Below, one piece after another: positions 1 to 5,771 of a stretch of 6,040 bases of DNA (position 1 is the stretch's first letter; each line of letters opens with the position of its first letter). Under the pieces are notes generated by a model. It did not search any database. It had not been told where the DNA came from and worked only from the letters and a program-made list of their open reading frames with translations. The DNA lies in NCBI GenBank assembly GCA_021823385.1, contig JAKAOC010000163.1, positions 1-6,040 of the forward strand. The letters run 5' to 3'. The translations under genes and the position numbers were made by a program. The DNA is from Actinomycetes bacterium (GTDB lineage: Bacteria > Actinomycetota > Acidimicrobiia > Acidimicrobiales > Acidimicrobiaceae).

Positions 1-75
1 AATGGCTGGAAACAAGTTGTTGGAATGCGTGGAAACGAATTAGTGGAACAGGCGGTAACGAGTTGGTGGAATACT
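1..75. repeat. Degenerate 23-bp tandem repeat, three full copies plus a partial one
   Basis: Three 23-bp units run 7-29, 30-52 and 53-75, and bases 1-6 match the end of another unit, so the array probably extends left of the window. Each unit has the pattern TGGAAAC-R-A-R-TT-K-TGGAA. TGGAA-like pentamers start at 7, 21, 30, 44, 53 (CGGTA) and 67, alternating 14 and 9 bp apart. Because 23 is one short of 24, each unit places the same peptide, GN(K/E)L(L/V)E, in a different frame, and several differences between units are third-position changes. It could be a broken coding repeat, a minisatellite or a set of binding sites. Nothing here chooses between them. Confidence 0.6.
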
Positions 76-213
76 CAGTCGCACGCTTCTTAAATACAGG
101 CAGGGTGCCAAGGATGAGCCGGCGCCCGTCCCTGGCTAGCCATGCGAAAGATCGCAGAGGCGCCGTAGCTCAGCCTCAAAGCTGGCCCCAGACCCAGGGC
201 AACCGCGGCAGAC

Positions 214-1005
214 CTAGCGTTCCTGCTCCCATCGGAGGGCCACTATGTCGTCATCGATGGCCTTCGCGGAATCGAGAAGCTGTGGAAGTATCTCCTGCTG
301 CAACTGCTCCGCGGGAACGCGTGCCGCTTGAGTTGAAATGTTTGCTGCCGCGAATACCCGTCCCACAGAGTCATGCAGAGGCACAGCGATGGACCTGACA
401 CCTATCTCGAGCTCCTGGTCGAGCATGCACCAGCCTTGTTCTCGGACGACATCGAGCGTTTTGCGCAGCTGGTCCGGAGTCGTCAGCGTCTGGGAGGTCA
501 ACCTGGTCAGACTGGCCTCGCCAAGGTAGGACTCCAATTCCTCCTCGCCAAGAGAGGCCAAGAGAACCCTACCCATGGAGGTCGCGAATGCCGGAAGGCG
601 CGTTCCGACTTCAATTTGGATGCTCATGATGCGTTTCGTTGGCACTCGCACCGTGTAAATGATGTCAGGGCCATCTAGCACGGACGCCGAAGAAGACTCC
701 ATGACACGTTGTACAAGAATCTCGAGGTGGCCCTGGACCACTCCCCACACCGGGACCGACGCCAAATAAGCAAACCCTAAATCGAGCATGCGGGGGCGCA
801 GGAAGAAAGCTCTCCCACGTGAACCCACGTAACCGAGCGACTCCAGCGTGAGCAGGAGCCGACGAGCGGTCGCACGGGTCAGGCCCGCTCGCTTGGCCAC
901 TTCCGAAAGTGTAAGTGACGGGTTGTCGCCACCGAAGGTCCGTATAACCGCGAAGACTCTCTCCACAGATTGGACATGCTGGCTGGAATCACGATCCCCG
1001 GGCAC
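214..1005 (-). CDS. IclR-family transcriptional regulator
   Basis: DNA-binding regulator of about 263 residues, the usual IclR-family length. Residues about 10-70 form the winged helix-turn-helix (SVERVFAVIRTF, then LTLSEVAKRAGLTRATARR and LLLTLESLGYV). Residues about 85-255 are the ligand-binding domain, with VGTRLPAFATSMGRVLLA and RSIAVPL as family landmarks. It most resembles the PcaR/PobR/CatR branch, which responds to aromatic-acid intermediates, but the ligand cannot be read from sequence. The GTG at 1005 is preferred because GAGGGGAG (minus strand, 1021-1014) lies 8 nt upstream; a TTG at 1008 with 5 nt spacing is possible and adds one residue. It points away from the hydrolase operon at 2030 and is the likely regulator of that operon and of itself (inference). 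No strong terminator is visible after its stop. Confidence 0.93.
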   Translation of the reverse strand: MPGDRDSSQHVQSVERVFAVIRTFGGDNPSLTLSEVAKRAGLTRATARRLLLTLESLGYVGSRGRAFFLRPRMLDLGFAYLASVPVWGVVQGHLEILVQRVMESSSASVLDGPDIIYTVRVPTKRIMSIQIEVGTRLPAFATSMGRVLLASLGEEELESYLGEASLTRLTSQTLTTPDQLRKTLDVVREQGWCMLDQELEIGVRSIAVPLHDSVGRVFAAANISTQAARVPAEQLQQEILPQLLDSAKAIDDDIVALRWEQER

Positions 1006-1013
1006 CAAATTTG

Positions 1014-1021
1014 CTCCCCTC
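1014..1021 (-). promoter_or_regulatory. Ribosome binding site of the IclR gene
   Basis: On the minus strand the bases read GAGGGGAG. They end 8 nt before the GTG at 1005 and 5 nt before the TTG at 1008, which favours the GTG start. Confidence 0.6.
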
Positions 1022-1091
1022 TGTGGAGTCGGCTACAGGATATCGCCATAAGCGAGCGTTGCGTGCCTTTCCGCAATGCTCCTGGCGACGC

Positions 1092-1122
1092 TGCGGCACA
1101 TGCCGCGGCACATGCCGCGGCA
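1092..1122. promoter_or_regulatory. Tandem palindromes TGCCGCGGCA, possible operator of the IclR gene
   Basis: Two exact copies of the perfect 10-bp palindrome TGCCGCGGCA lie at 1101-1110 and 1113-1122, separated by CA, and a truncated copy (TGCGGCA, 1092-1098) precedes them. The unit repeats every 12 bp. The site sits about 90-115 bp upstream of the IclR start, a place where an autoregulatory operator is plausible. Binding by the neighbouring regulator is inference. Confidence 0.35.
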
Positions 1123-1125
1123 CCA

Positions 1126-1192
1126 AGATTTCAGCCGCATCGCGGCCAGATTTTGCCGCGACCGCCGACCGTTGCGCGCCAGATTTGGCGCG
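1126..1192. promoter_or_regulatory. Three helically spaced AGATTT elements, two inside GC-rich palindromes
   Basis: AGATTT occurs at 1126-1131, 1148-1153 and 1181-1186, that is 22 and 33 bp apart, both multiples of 11. The second is enclosed by CGCGGC (1141-1146) and GCCGCG (1155-1160), the third by CGCGCC (1175-1180) and GGCGCG (1187-1192); the first has only a weak flank (CC before, CAGCCGC after). Same-face repeats like these suggest cooperative protein binding sites. The protein is unknown; the adjacent IclR regulator is a candidate. Confidence 0.35.
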
Positions 1193-1393
1193 GTCCAATC
1201 GGTACACGCACCGATCAAAACCAGTCGCGGCAATGGTTCGATGGATCCCCACCACGCAAAGTGTCGGCCTGGCCAACAAGGCATGAATCGCTGAGACCGC
1301 AAATTACCCAGCCCACTGATTCCCACCAGGGCCCTTGGGCTTCGAGAGGTAGCCGAAATCCGCCGAGCACTGTGGATCCGGAGCGACGGCGGG

Positions 1394-1422
1394 TTGACCG
1401 CGCCTTTGGGTTGGCATAGCAT
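1394..1422 (+). promoter_or_regulatory. Sigma70-like promoter candidate
   Basis: TTGACC at 1394-1399 and TAGCAT at 1417-1422 are separated by 17 bp. The -35 box matches TTGACA at five of six bases and the -10 box matches TATAAT at four of six. The predicted start lies near 1429, inside an inverted repeat. No credible gene begins just downstream, so a transcript would carry a leader of about 600 nt before the hydrolase gene, or be non-coding. Confidence 0.4.
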
Positions 1423-1427
1423 ATGTT

Positions 1428-1444
1428 CGATATACACACTATCG
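1428..1444. promoter_or_regulatory. Inverted repeat CGATA-N7-TATCG, operator-like
   Basis: CGATA (1428-1432) and TATCG (1440-1444) form a symmetric 17-bp site lying directly over the predicted start of transcription from the 1394 promoter. A repressor bound there would block initiation. Short inverted repeats arise by chance, so support rests on its position. Confidence 0.3.
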
Positions 1445-1739
1445 TACGCAGAACGCACACACAACTGCAGGGCCGGGAATCTAAAAGCCGCCGGACGAGC
1501 GCGAAGAGCCGAAAGGCGGAATTCCCTCCTGGATCCCGGACATGTGAGCGTGGCTGCCGTCCGTGGCGTTAGACCGCTGATCCACCGATGGGGGGCTTAT
1601 GCGTGGGGAGCACCTACCCGCTGCACACGTAGCGCAAATGAATCCGCCTGGATGGGGAGCGATCCGCACCGACGCGCGCGCCGCGGGGAGCGATGGGGGT
1701 TTACGAGCAGTTCACAGGACCAACGACCCGAAAAGGCCG

Positions 1740-1862
1740 GTCCGCTCAATTACGCGGACACACCCCACCGGCACCAACTTCACCGTGCGGATTGTCGGGC
1801 ATTCCGCCACCCTCCGGAATTCCCGTGTGCGGTCGAACCCGCGGACACACTTCCTTCCGGAA
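1740..1862. repeat. Cluster of inverted and direct repeats upstream of the hydrolase gene
   Basis: Two inverted repeats share the same 6-8-6 layout: GTCCGC/GCGGAC (1740-1745, 1754-1759) and ATTCCG/CGGAAT (1801-1806, 1815-1820). The 11-mer CGCGGACACAC occurs directly repeated at 1753-1763 and 1840-1850. A perfect 8-bp palindrome TTCCGGAA lies at 1855-1862. Together they make a 120-bp repeat cluster about 170 bp before the hydrolase start. Whether they are operators or remnants is not visible. Confidence 0.35.
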
Positions 1863-2013
1863 AGGGGCGCTTCGGATATGAAACCGGGGCCGTTCCCGTC
1901 CAAAGCCGCCAATGAATCGGTCCAGTGGGCCCGACGAGACAATGCGATCTTTCCGACCGAGGAAGTGGCGGGTCGATGGCAACAAGGACCAACAACAATC
2001 ACGCTTCAACGCT

Positions 2014-2026
2014 GAAAGGGAGCAGG
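2014..2026 (+). promoter_or_regulatory. Ribosome binding site of the hydrolase gene
   Basis: The purine-rich run GAAAGGGAGCAGG ends 3 nt before the ATG at 2030, with AAAGGGAG centred about 10 nt upstream of it. This supports the start MATEGIREL over the upstream in-frame ATG at 1976, which has a weaker GAGGAAG 10 nt before it. Confidence 0.55.
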
Positions 2027-2029
2027 AAA

Positions 2030-3325
2030 ATGGCGACTGAGGGAATCCGCGAACTGGCCGAGCGCCACTGGAACGGGGAAGGAGACCTGGTGCATGAGCA
2101 CCACCCCGTCTTCCCGGCTGCGAACAAGAGGGCCGAAGAGATCGCAGATGGCGTTCTTTACCTGAAGAGCGTGGCCAGCGTTACAACAATCGACACGGGG
2201 GACGGCCTCGTCATGCTCGATACCGGCCGACCCTGGGATACTGCAATCCTGCACGAGCAGGTTCGCAGCTGGCGAAGCAGTGCCAGATTGGCCGCCGCGG
2301 TCTTTTCCCATCATCATGTCGACCACGTATTCGGGGTGGGCCCGTTCGACCAGGAAGCGGCTGACCAGGGCATACCGCGGCCGAGAGTCTACGCTCATGA
2401 ACTCGTGCCAGAGCATTTCGCGCGATACGTCAAGACGCTCGGATGGAACTCGGCGATCAACCAACGTCAATTCGCCAGGCCTCTGGATTTCTCGTGGCCC
2501 GAGGAATACAGGTCGCCGGACCAAACCTACTCCGACAAGATCACCTTCTCGCAAGGTGCCATGACCTTCGAACTGCACCACGCCCGCGGCGAAACAGAGG
2601 ATGCCACCTGGACCTGGGTGCCTGAGCTGCGACTCGTCCACCCTGGCGACCTCTTCGTTTACAGCGTGCCCAATGCCGGCAATCCGCAAAAGGTCCAGCG
2701 CTATCTGAGCGATTGGGCAACCGCTCTCAGAAAAATGGCCGCGCTGGAAGCGGAAGTCATGGTCGCGGGCCACGGCCTGCCGATATTCGGCGCAGATCGG
2801 ATCCGGGTTGCTCTGACCGACACGGCCGAGGTTTTGGATTCGATTGAGGACCAGACGCTCGTGCTGATGAACCAGGGAAAGTCTCTCGACGAAGTCCTGC
2901 ACTCGGTCGAAATGCCTCGCCATCTCGCTGGCAAGCCGTATCTTCGCCCGGTTTACGATCATCCCCAGTTCCTCGTGCGCAACGTTTGGCGCCGCTATGG
3001 GGGCTGGTACGACGGGGAGCCGGACAACTTGCTTCCCGCCCCTCGAGCCCAGCAGGCCCAGGAATGGGTGGAGCTGAGCGGCGGTTTGGACCGGGTCCTT
3101 GTCCGAGCTGCGCAGCTCAGCGCGGCAGGTGATGAGCGCATGGCCTGCCACCTGGTCGAATTTGCCGTCCTTGCCGAACCGGGATCCTCCGAGGCGCACG
3201 CATTGCGAGCCAGCATCTATCGAGCCAGGTCGGCTAGGGAGGAATCCTCGATGGCACGCAACATCCTGGGACACGCAGCCAGCTCGAGCGAAGTTGGCAA
3301 GCGTGACCTGGCCGGAGACTACTGA
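2030..3325 (+). CDS. Metallo-beta-lactamase-fold alkylsulfatase-like hydrolase (short form)
   Basis: A 431-residue zinc hydrolase of the alkylsulfatase (SdsA1/Pisa1-type) group, which cleaves sulfate esters to an alcohol and sulfate. Residues about 36-255 form the metal-binding domain: TIDTGDGLVMLDTG (53-66), the metal motif HHHVDH (94-99), HARGETED (184-191), PGDLF (205-209) and AGHGLPIFG (246-254). Residues about 260-431 match the helical dimerisation region, including YLRPVYD (304-310) and RNVWRRYGGWYDG (317-329). Typical SdsA1-type enzymes are about 650 residues with a C-terminal SCP2-like lipid-binding domain, absent here, so the true substrate may not be a long-chain alkyl sulfate. No signal peptide is seen, so it is probably cytoplasmic. 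The alcohol dehydrogenase gene follows 40 bp later, giving the product a plausible next step. An alternative ATG at 1976 would add 18 residues. Confidence 0.88.
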   Translation: MATEGIRELAERHWNGEGDLVHEHHPVFPAANKRAEEIADGVLYLKSVASVTTIDTGDGLVMLDTGRPWDTAILHEQVRSWRSSARLAAAVFSHHHVDHVFGVGPFDQEAADQGIPRPRVYAHELVPEHFARYVKTLGWNSAINQRQFARPLDFSWPEEYRSPDQTYSDKITFSQGAMTFELHHARGETEDATWTWVPELRLVHPGDLFVYSVPNAGNPQKVQRYLSDWATALRKMAALEAEVMVAGHGLPIFGADRIRVALTDTAEVLDSIEDQTLVLMNQGKSLDEVLHSVEMPRHLAGKPYLRPVYDHPQFLVRNVWRRYGGWYDGEPDNLLPAPRAQQAQEWVELSGGLDRVLVRAAQLSAAGDERMACHLVEFAVLAEPGSSEAHALRASIYRARSAREESSMARNILGHAASSSEVGKRDLAGDY

Positions 3326-3350
3326 TCTTGCAGAAGCTTTTCCATCAACC

Positions 3351-3356
3351 AAGGAG
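3351..3356 (+). promoter_or_regulatory. Ribosome binding site of the alcohol dehydrogenase gene
   Basis: AAGGAG lies 9 nt before the ATG at 3366. It fixes the start at MKAYVIEKFG, although the frame stays open far upstream inside the hydrolase gene. Confidence 0.75.
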
Positions 3357-3365
3357 CACCCAACC

Positions 3366-4436
3366 ATGAAGGCATACGTCATCGAAAAATTCGGCGAACC
3401 TTTGCGCGCCGTGGAGCTGAACGATCCCACGCCGGAAGGTACAGAGGTCGTCGTCCGCGTGCAGAACGTTGGACTCTGCCATACCGACCTCCATCTCATT
3501 GACGGCTACTACCAACTGGGCGGCGAGAGCCGTCTGGATGTCAGCAAGATCGGAGTCCACCTGCCCCACTCACTCGGGCACGAGATCTACGGGGTCGTGG
3601 AAGCCTTTGGACCCGAGTCCGGTCTGTCGGAATCCGACAAGGGCAAAGCGATCGTAGTGTATCCCTGGATCGGCTGCGGCAAATGCGACGCGTGCCAGTC
3701 AGATCGAGACGATATGTGCGGTTCCAAACGCCAACTTGGAATACACGCTCCGGGAGGTCACGCGGAAAAGGTGGTTGTGCGCGACGCAAAATTCCTAATT
3801 GATGCCCAGTCGATCGACCCAGCTGTTGCCGGCCTCTATGCGTGCTCGGGCCTCACTTCCTATTCGGCGCTAAAGAAGTTGGGCAACCTGCGTGACCAGT
3901 GGGTCGCAATCCTTGGTCTAGGCGGCGTGGGGATGATGGCGCTGGCCATCGCCAAGGCGATCGGGTTCGAGAAGGTAATAGTCGCCGACGTGGACCAGGC
4001 GAAGTTGAAGACGGCGGTCGACACCTACGGTGCGGAACTGGCGTTCGACGCAAGGGACGATGGCACGCCGCAGCAGCTTAGGAGCGCGACGGGAGGCGGC
4101 GTCACGGGCGTGCTGGACACGGTGGGTTCGGATGCCACCGGAAAGCTCGGCACTGGGGCACTCAAGGGGAGTGGCACCTACGTGAGCAGCGGACTATTTG
4201 GCGGGAGCATTCAACTTCCCCTCGTCACCTTGGCCGTCACGCAACTTACGCTGCGAGGCTCGCTGATCGGTACCCGATCGGAACTCAACGAGATCCTCGA
4301 TTTGGCGAGGCAAGGAAAGATCAAGCCGATACCCGCGGAGGTGGTTCCGATAGCCGAGGTCAACACGATGATCGACCGCCTCCGGTCTGGCAATGTCGTG
4401 GGTCGGATCGTACTAGAGCACGCTCCAGCTAGCTAA
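3366..4436 (+). CDS. Zinc-dependent NAD(H) alcohol dehydrogenase (medium-chain family)
   Basis: A 356-residue medium-chain dehydrogenase, expected to interconvert alcohols and aldehydes or ketones in the cytoplasm. Catalytic zinc ligands appear to be C38 (in GLCHTDLH), H72 with E73 (LGHE) and C160 (YACSGLTSY). The structural zinc site is C104, C107, C110 and C118 (GCGKCDACQ then MC). The nucleotide fold begins GLGGVG (184-189), and D208 at the end of the second strand (VIVADVD) indicates NAD rather than NADP. The stretch between CHTDLH and GHE (about residues 46-68, with YYQLGG and GVHLPHSLGHE) is longer than in yeast-type or plant-type enzymes, a feature of a bacterial subgroup. It begins 40 bp after the hydrolase stop and is probably co-transcribed with it, so the likely substrate is the alcohol that enzyme releases. 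The exact substrate is unknown. Confidence 0.93.
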   Translation: MKAYVIEKFGEPLRAVELNDPTPEGTEVVVRVQNVGLCHTDLHLIDGYYQLGGESRLDVSKIGVHLPHSLGHEIYGVVEAFGPESGLSESDKGKAIVVYPWIGCGKCDACQSDRDDMCGSKRQLGIHAPGGHAEKVVVRDAKFLIDAQSIDPAVAGLYACSGLTSYSALKKLGNLRDQWVAILGLGGVGMMALAIAKAIGFEKVIVADVDQAKLKTAVDTYGAELAFDARDDGTPQQLRSATGGGVTGVLDTVGSDATGKLGTGALKGSGTYVSSGLFGGSIQLPLVTLAVTQLTLRGSLIGTRSELNEILDLARQGKIKPIPAEVVPIAEVNTMIDRLRSGNVVGRIVLEHAPAS

Positions 4437-4782
4437 CACAACCGCGGCGGCAGACAAAGGCGCCCGGCCCGTTTCCACGTCGGATACCGAACCGTCGTTT
4501 TTTGCCTCGGCCAAGGACCAGGCGACCCTACAAGCCGATGCGTACGGTGGGGTTCGTCACTCGCAAGGGCGGGCGTTACTGCACCGGAGCTGAGACATCA
4601 GGGTAAACCTGGACCGACAACGGGACGGATTGACGAGCCCAGTTGGATCGTGCCCGCGCGCTGCCACAAACGGTAGCGGTCGATGCGCCCAAGTCGGTTG
4701 TCCAGGGCTTCGTGGTGATGCAAAGCCAGCCTCCGGAGCCTTGACCGTTGCGGGCCGAGCACCCGGCCGGCATTATCCGCCT

Positions 4783-4811
4783 TTGCGGGCGCGGCAGGTC
4801 GCCGCTACGCT
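4783..4811 (+). promoter_or_regulatory. Candidate panD promoter
   Basis: TTGCGG (4783-4788) and TACGCT (4806-4811) are separated by 17 bp. The -10 box fits the TANNNT pattern common in actinobacteria. Transcription would start near 4818 and give panD a leader of about 70 nt. Confidence 0.45.
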
Positions 4812-4875
4812 AGTGGAGCGAGCAGTCCAGGCGACAAGTCGTCCGGGTCCTCGCTTTCACGTAAAAAAGACTCTT

Positions 4876-4883
4876 GAGGAGGG
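4876..4883 (+). promoter_or_regulatory. Strong ribosome binding site that points to a CTG start for panD
   Basis: GAGGAGGG is close to the perfect complement of the 16S rRNA tail. It ends 6 nt before the in-frame CTG at 4890 but 18 nt before the ATG at 4902, too far for normal initiation. An in-frame TGA at 4875-4877 excludes any start further upstream. Confidence 0.7.
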
Positions 4884-4889
4884 TTAGCC

Positions 4890-5288
4890 CTGCGGCGCCG
4901 CATGCTTAAGTCCAAGATTCACCGAGCCACGGTGACCGATGCGGACCTGAATTACGTTGGCTCTATAAGTTTGGATGCGGAGCTCATGATTGCCGCGGAC
5001 ATCCTAGAGAATGAGCAGGTCGCCATCCTCGACATCAACAACGGGGCCCGATTCGAGACCTACGCGATCTTGGGTGGGAAGGGCCAGGTTTGCCTCAATG
5101 GTGCCGCCGCCAGGCTGGTCCAGCCAGGAGACAAGATCATCATCCTCACCTTCGCCGATTTCGAGCCCGATGAGCTGGTTGGATTCGCGCCAGTGGTCGT
5201 CCACGTCGACGAGCTGAACCAACAGGTCGTCGTAGCACCTACCGAGGTACCCGACACCAATTCGGCCGCACCCGGTGAGGATCGCTGA
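4890..5288 (+). CDS. panD: Aspartate 1-decarboxylase proenzyme (PanD), probable CTG start
   Basis: PanD converts L-aspartate to beta-alanine, the precursor of pantothenate and coenzyme A, using a pyruvoyl group formed by self-cleavage at Gly24-Ser25. Starting at CTG 4890 gives 132 residues and puts key residues at the E. coli numbers: K9, Y22, G24-S25 (YVGSI), R54, T57 and Y58 (ARFETY), with LNGAAARL following at N70. Starting at ATG 4902 (128 residues) would remove the four residues before MLKSKIHR that other PanD proteins have. The segment from Y58 to the Asn-Gly-Ala motif is about two residues shorter than in E. coli PanD (N72). The tail after VVHVDELN is poorly conserved, as usual. The gene stands alone: no panB, panC or other pantothenate gene is adjacent, and it has its own promoter. 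The family call is secure; the start codon is the uncertain part. Confidence 0.92.
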   Translation: MRRRMLKSKIHRATVTDADLNYVGSISLDAELMIAADILENEQVAILDINNGARFETYAILGGKGQVCLNGAAARLVQPGDKIIILTFADFEPDELVGFAPVVVHVDELNQQVVVAPTEVPDTNSAAPGEDR

Positions 5289-5732
5289 GGCCGGCTGCCC
5301 CCTTTACGTCCGCACCCAAACCCGGCTGCGAAATTCGCGTCGGCGACAATCTCGCCGGTTCGCGGCGCGACAAAAGGCAAAACACGTTCGGCTCTCTGGT
5401 GGCGCGGAACCCTTGGATGGTACTGCGTCGGCGACACGCCGCCGAGCGCCCGACGTGGATCCTGGACGGCGCCTGGATCGCAGTGGCTTTTCAGCTCTCA
5501 AGTTCGCGCTGCCATGCCGGAATTCAGAAGTGTGTGCACAGCACGGACGCGCCGAGCAACCCCTGACCGAACCAGGTCGGCTTCGGGCCCGGACCCTGGA
5601 CACGCGGTCCACAGGCTCCCCATCCAGTGACCGATTTTGCTTTAAGTCCCTCGCCACCATGCACGGTAGGAGCGACGCCTTTTCACGGCGCCGTTCGCGC
5701 ATCAGCCGGAGGCCGGCGGACTCGCGGACCGT
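5289..5732. other. Intergenic stretch without a recognisable gene
   Basis: Open frames on both strands here give Arg-rich translations without family resemblance or ribosome binding sites. One plus-strand frame (about 5282-5565) has plausible codons and includes RPTWILDGAW, but no suitable start and no match I recognise. The right part lies just beyond the stop of the minus-strand tnpB remnant and may contain the end of that insertion element, though I cannot locate a boundary. Confidence 0.4.
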
Positions 5733-5771
5733 TGCAACTGAGTGAGCTCTAGTGAGTCCACTCATGTTGCA
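5733..5771 (-). other. Long imperfect stem-loop across the tnpB stop codon
   Basis: TGCAACTGAGTG (5733-5744) pairs with the reverse complement at 5759-5771, giving 12 base pairs with one bulged base (5765) and a 14-nt loop. It covers the last codons and stop of the tnpB remnant (minus strand). In IS200/IS605-type elements the end of tnpB and the adjacent right end form the guide (omega) RNA and subterminal hairpins, so this could be a relic of that structure. The specific assignment is inference. Confidence 0.4.

Larger units (their letters stand above)
1009..2029. other. Long intergenic region between divergent IclR and hydrolase genes; no credible gene
   Basis: About 1 kb separates the two divergent starts. 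Open frames exist in all six frames, as expected in GC-rich DNA, but their translations are rich in Arg, Pro, Ser and His, show no recognisable family, and lack good ribosome binding sites. What it does hold is repeats: palindromes at 1092-1122, phased AGATTT palindromes at 1126-1192, a promoter with an inverted repeat at 1394-1444, GGGGAGC three times (1605, 1654, 1685; the last two as GGGGAGCGAT), and inverted repeats at 1740-1862. It may be a regulatory region, the decayed remains of genes, or both. Confidence 0.5.
4437..4889. other. Gene-poor spacer between alcohol dehydrogenase and panD
   Basis: No convincing gene is visible on either strand apart from the panD control signals at its right end. 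A T6 tract (4498-4503) lies 60 bp after the dehydrogenase stop, but the only stem before it is TCGG/CCGA (4480-4490), eight bases away from the T run, so it is a poor intrinsic terminator. A frame from 4441 to about 4590 contains LQADAYGG, which recalls the IS66-transposase catalytic region, but the match covers too few residues to call. Short open frames elsewhere have no family resemblance. Confidence 0.4.

Noticed and set aside
163..182. GCGCCGTAGCTCAGC resembles the start of a tRNA gene.
   Set aside because: No matching D-arm continuation, anticodon arm or T-arm sequence follows within tRNA length.
1394..1915. Open frame of 173 codons starting at TTG.
   Set aside because: The start codon is the -35 box of the candidate promoter, no ribosome binding site precedes it, and the translation has biased composition with no family resemblance.
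2006..3499. Very long minus-strand open frame opposite the hydrolase gene.
   Set aside because: It is the antisense shadow of a well-identified gene with intact motifs, a common effect in GC-rich DNA.
4478..4503. T6 tract after the dehydrogenase gene as an intrinsic terminator.
   Set aside because: The nearest stem is only 4 bp and is not adjacent to the T run.
4530..4556. AAGCCGATGCGTACGGTGG recalls parts of group II intron domain V.
   Set aside because: The GAAA tetraloop and one side of the stem are absent, and no maturase sequence is nearby.
5304..5765. Overlapping open frames of about 150 codons on both strands.
   Set aside because: Translations are Arg- and Ser-rich, have no recognisable motif, and the minus-strand frame runs across the tnpB stop in another frame.
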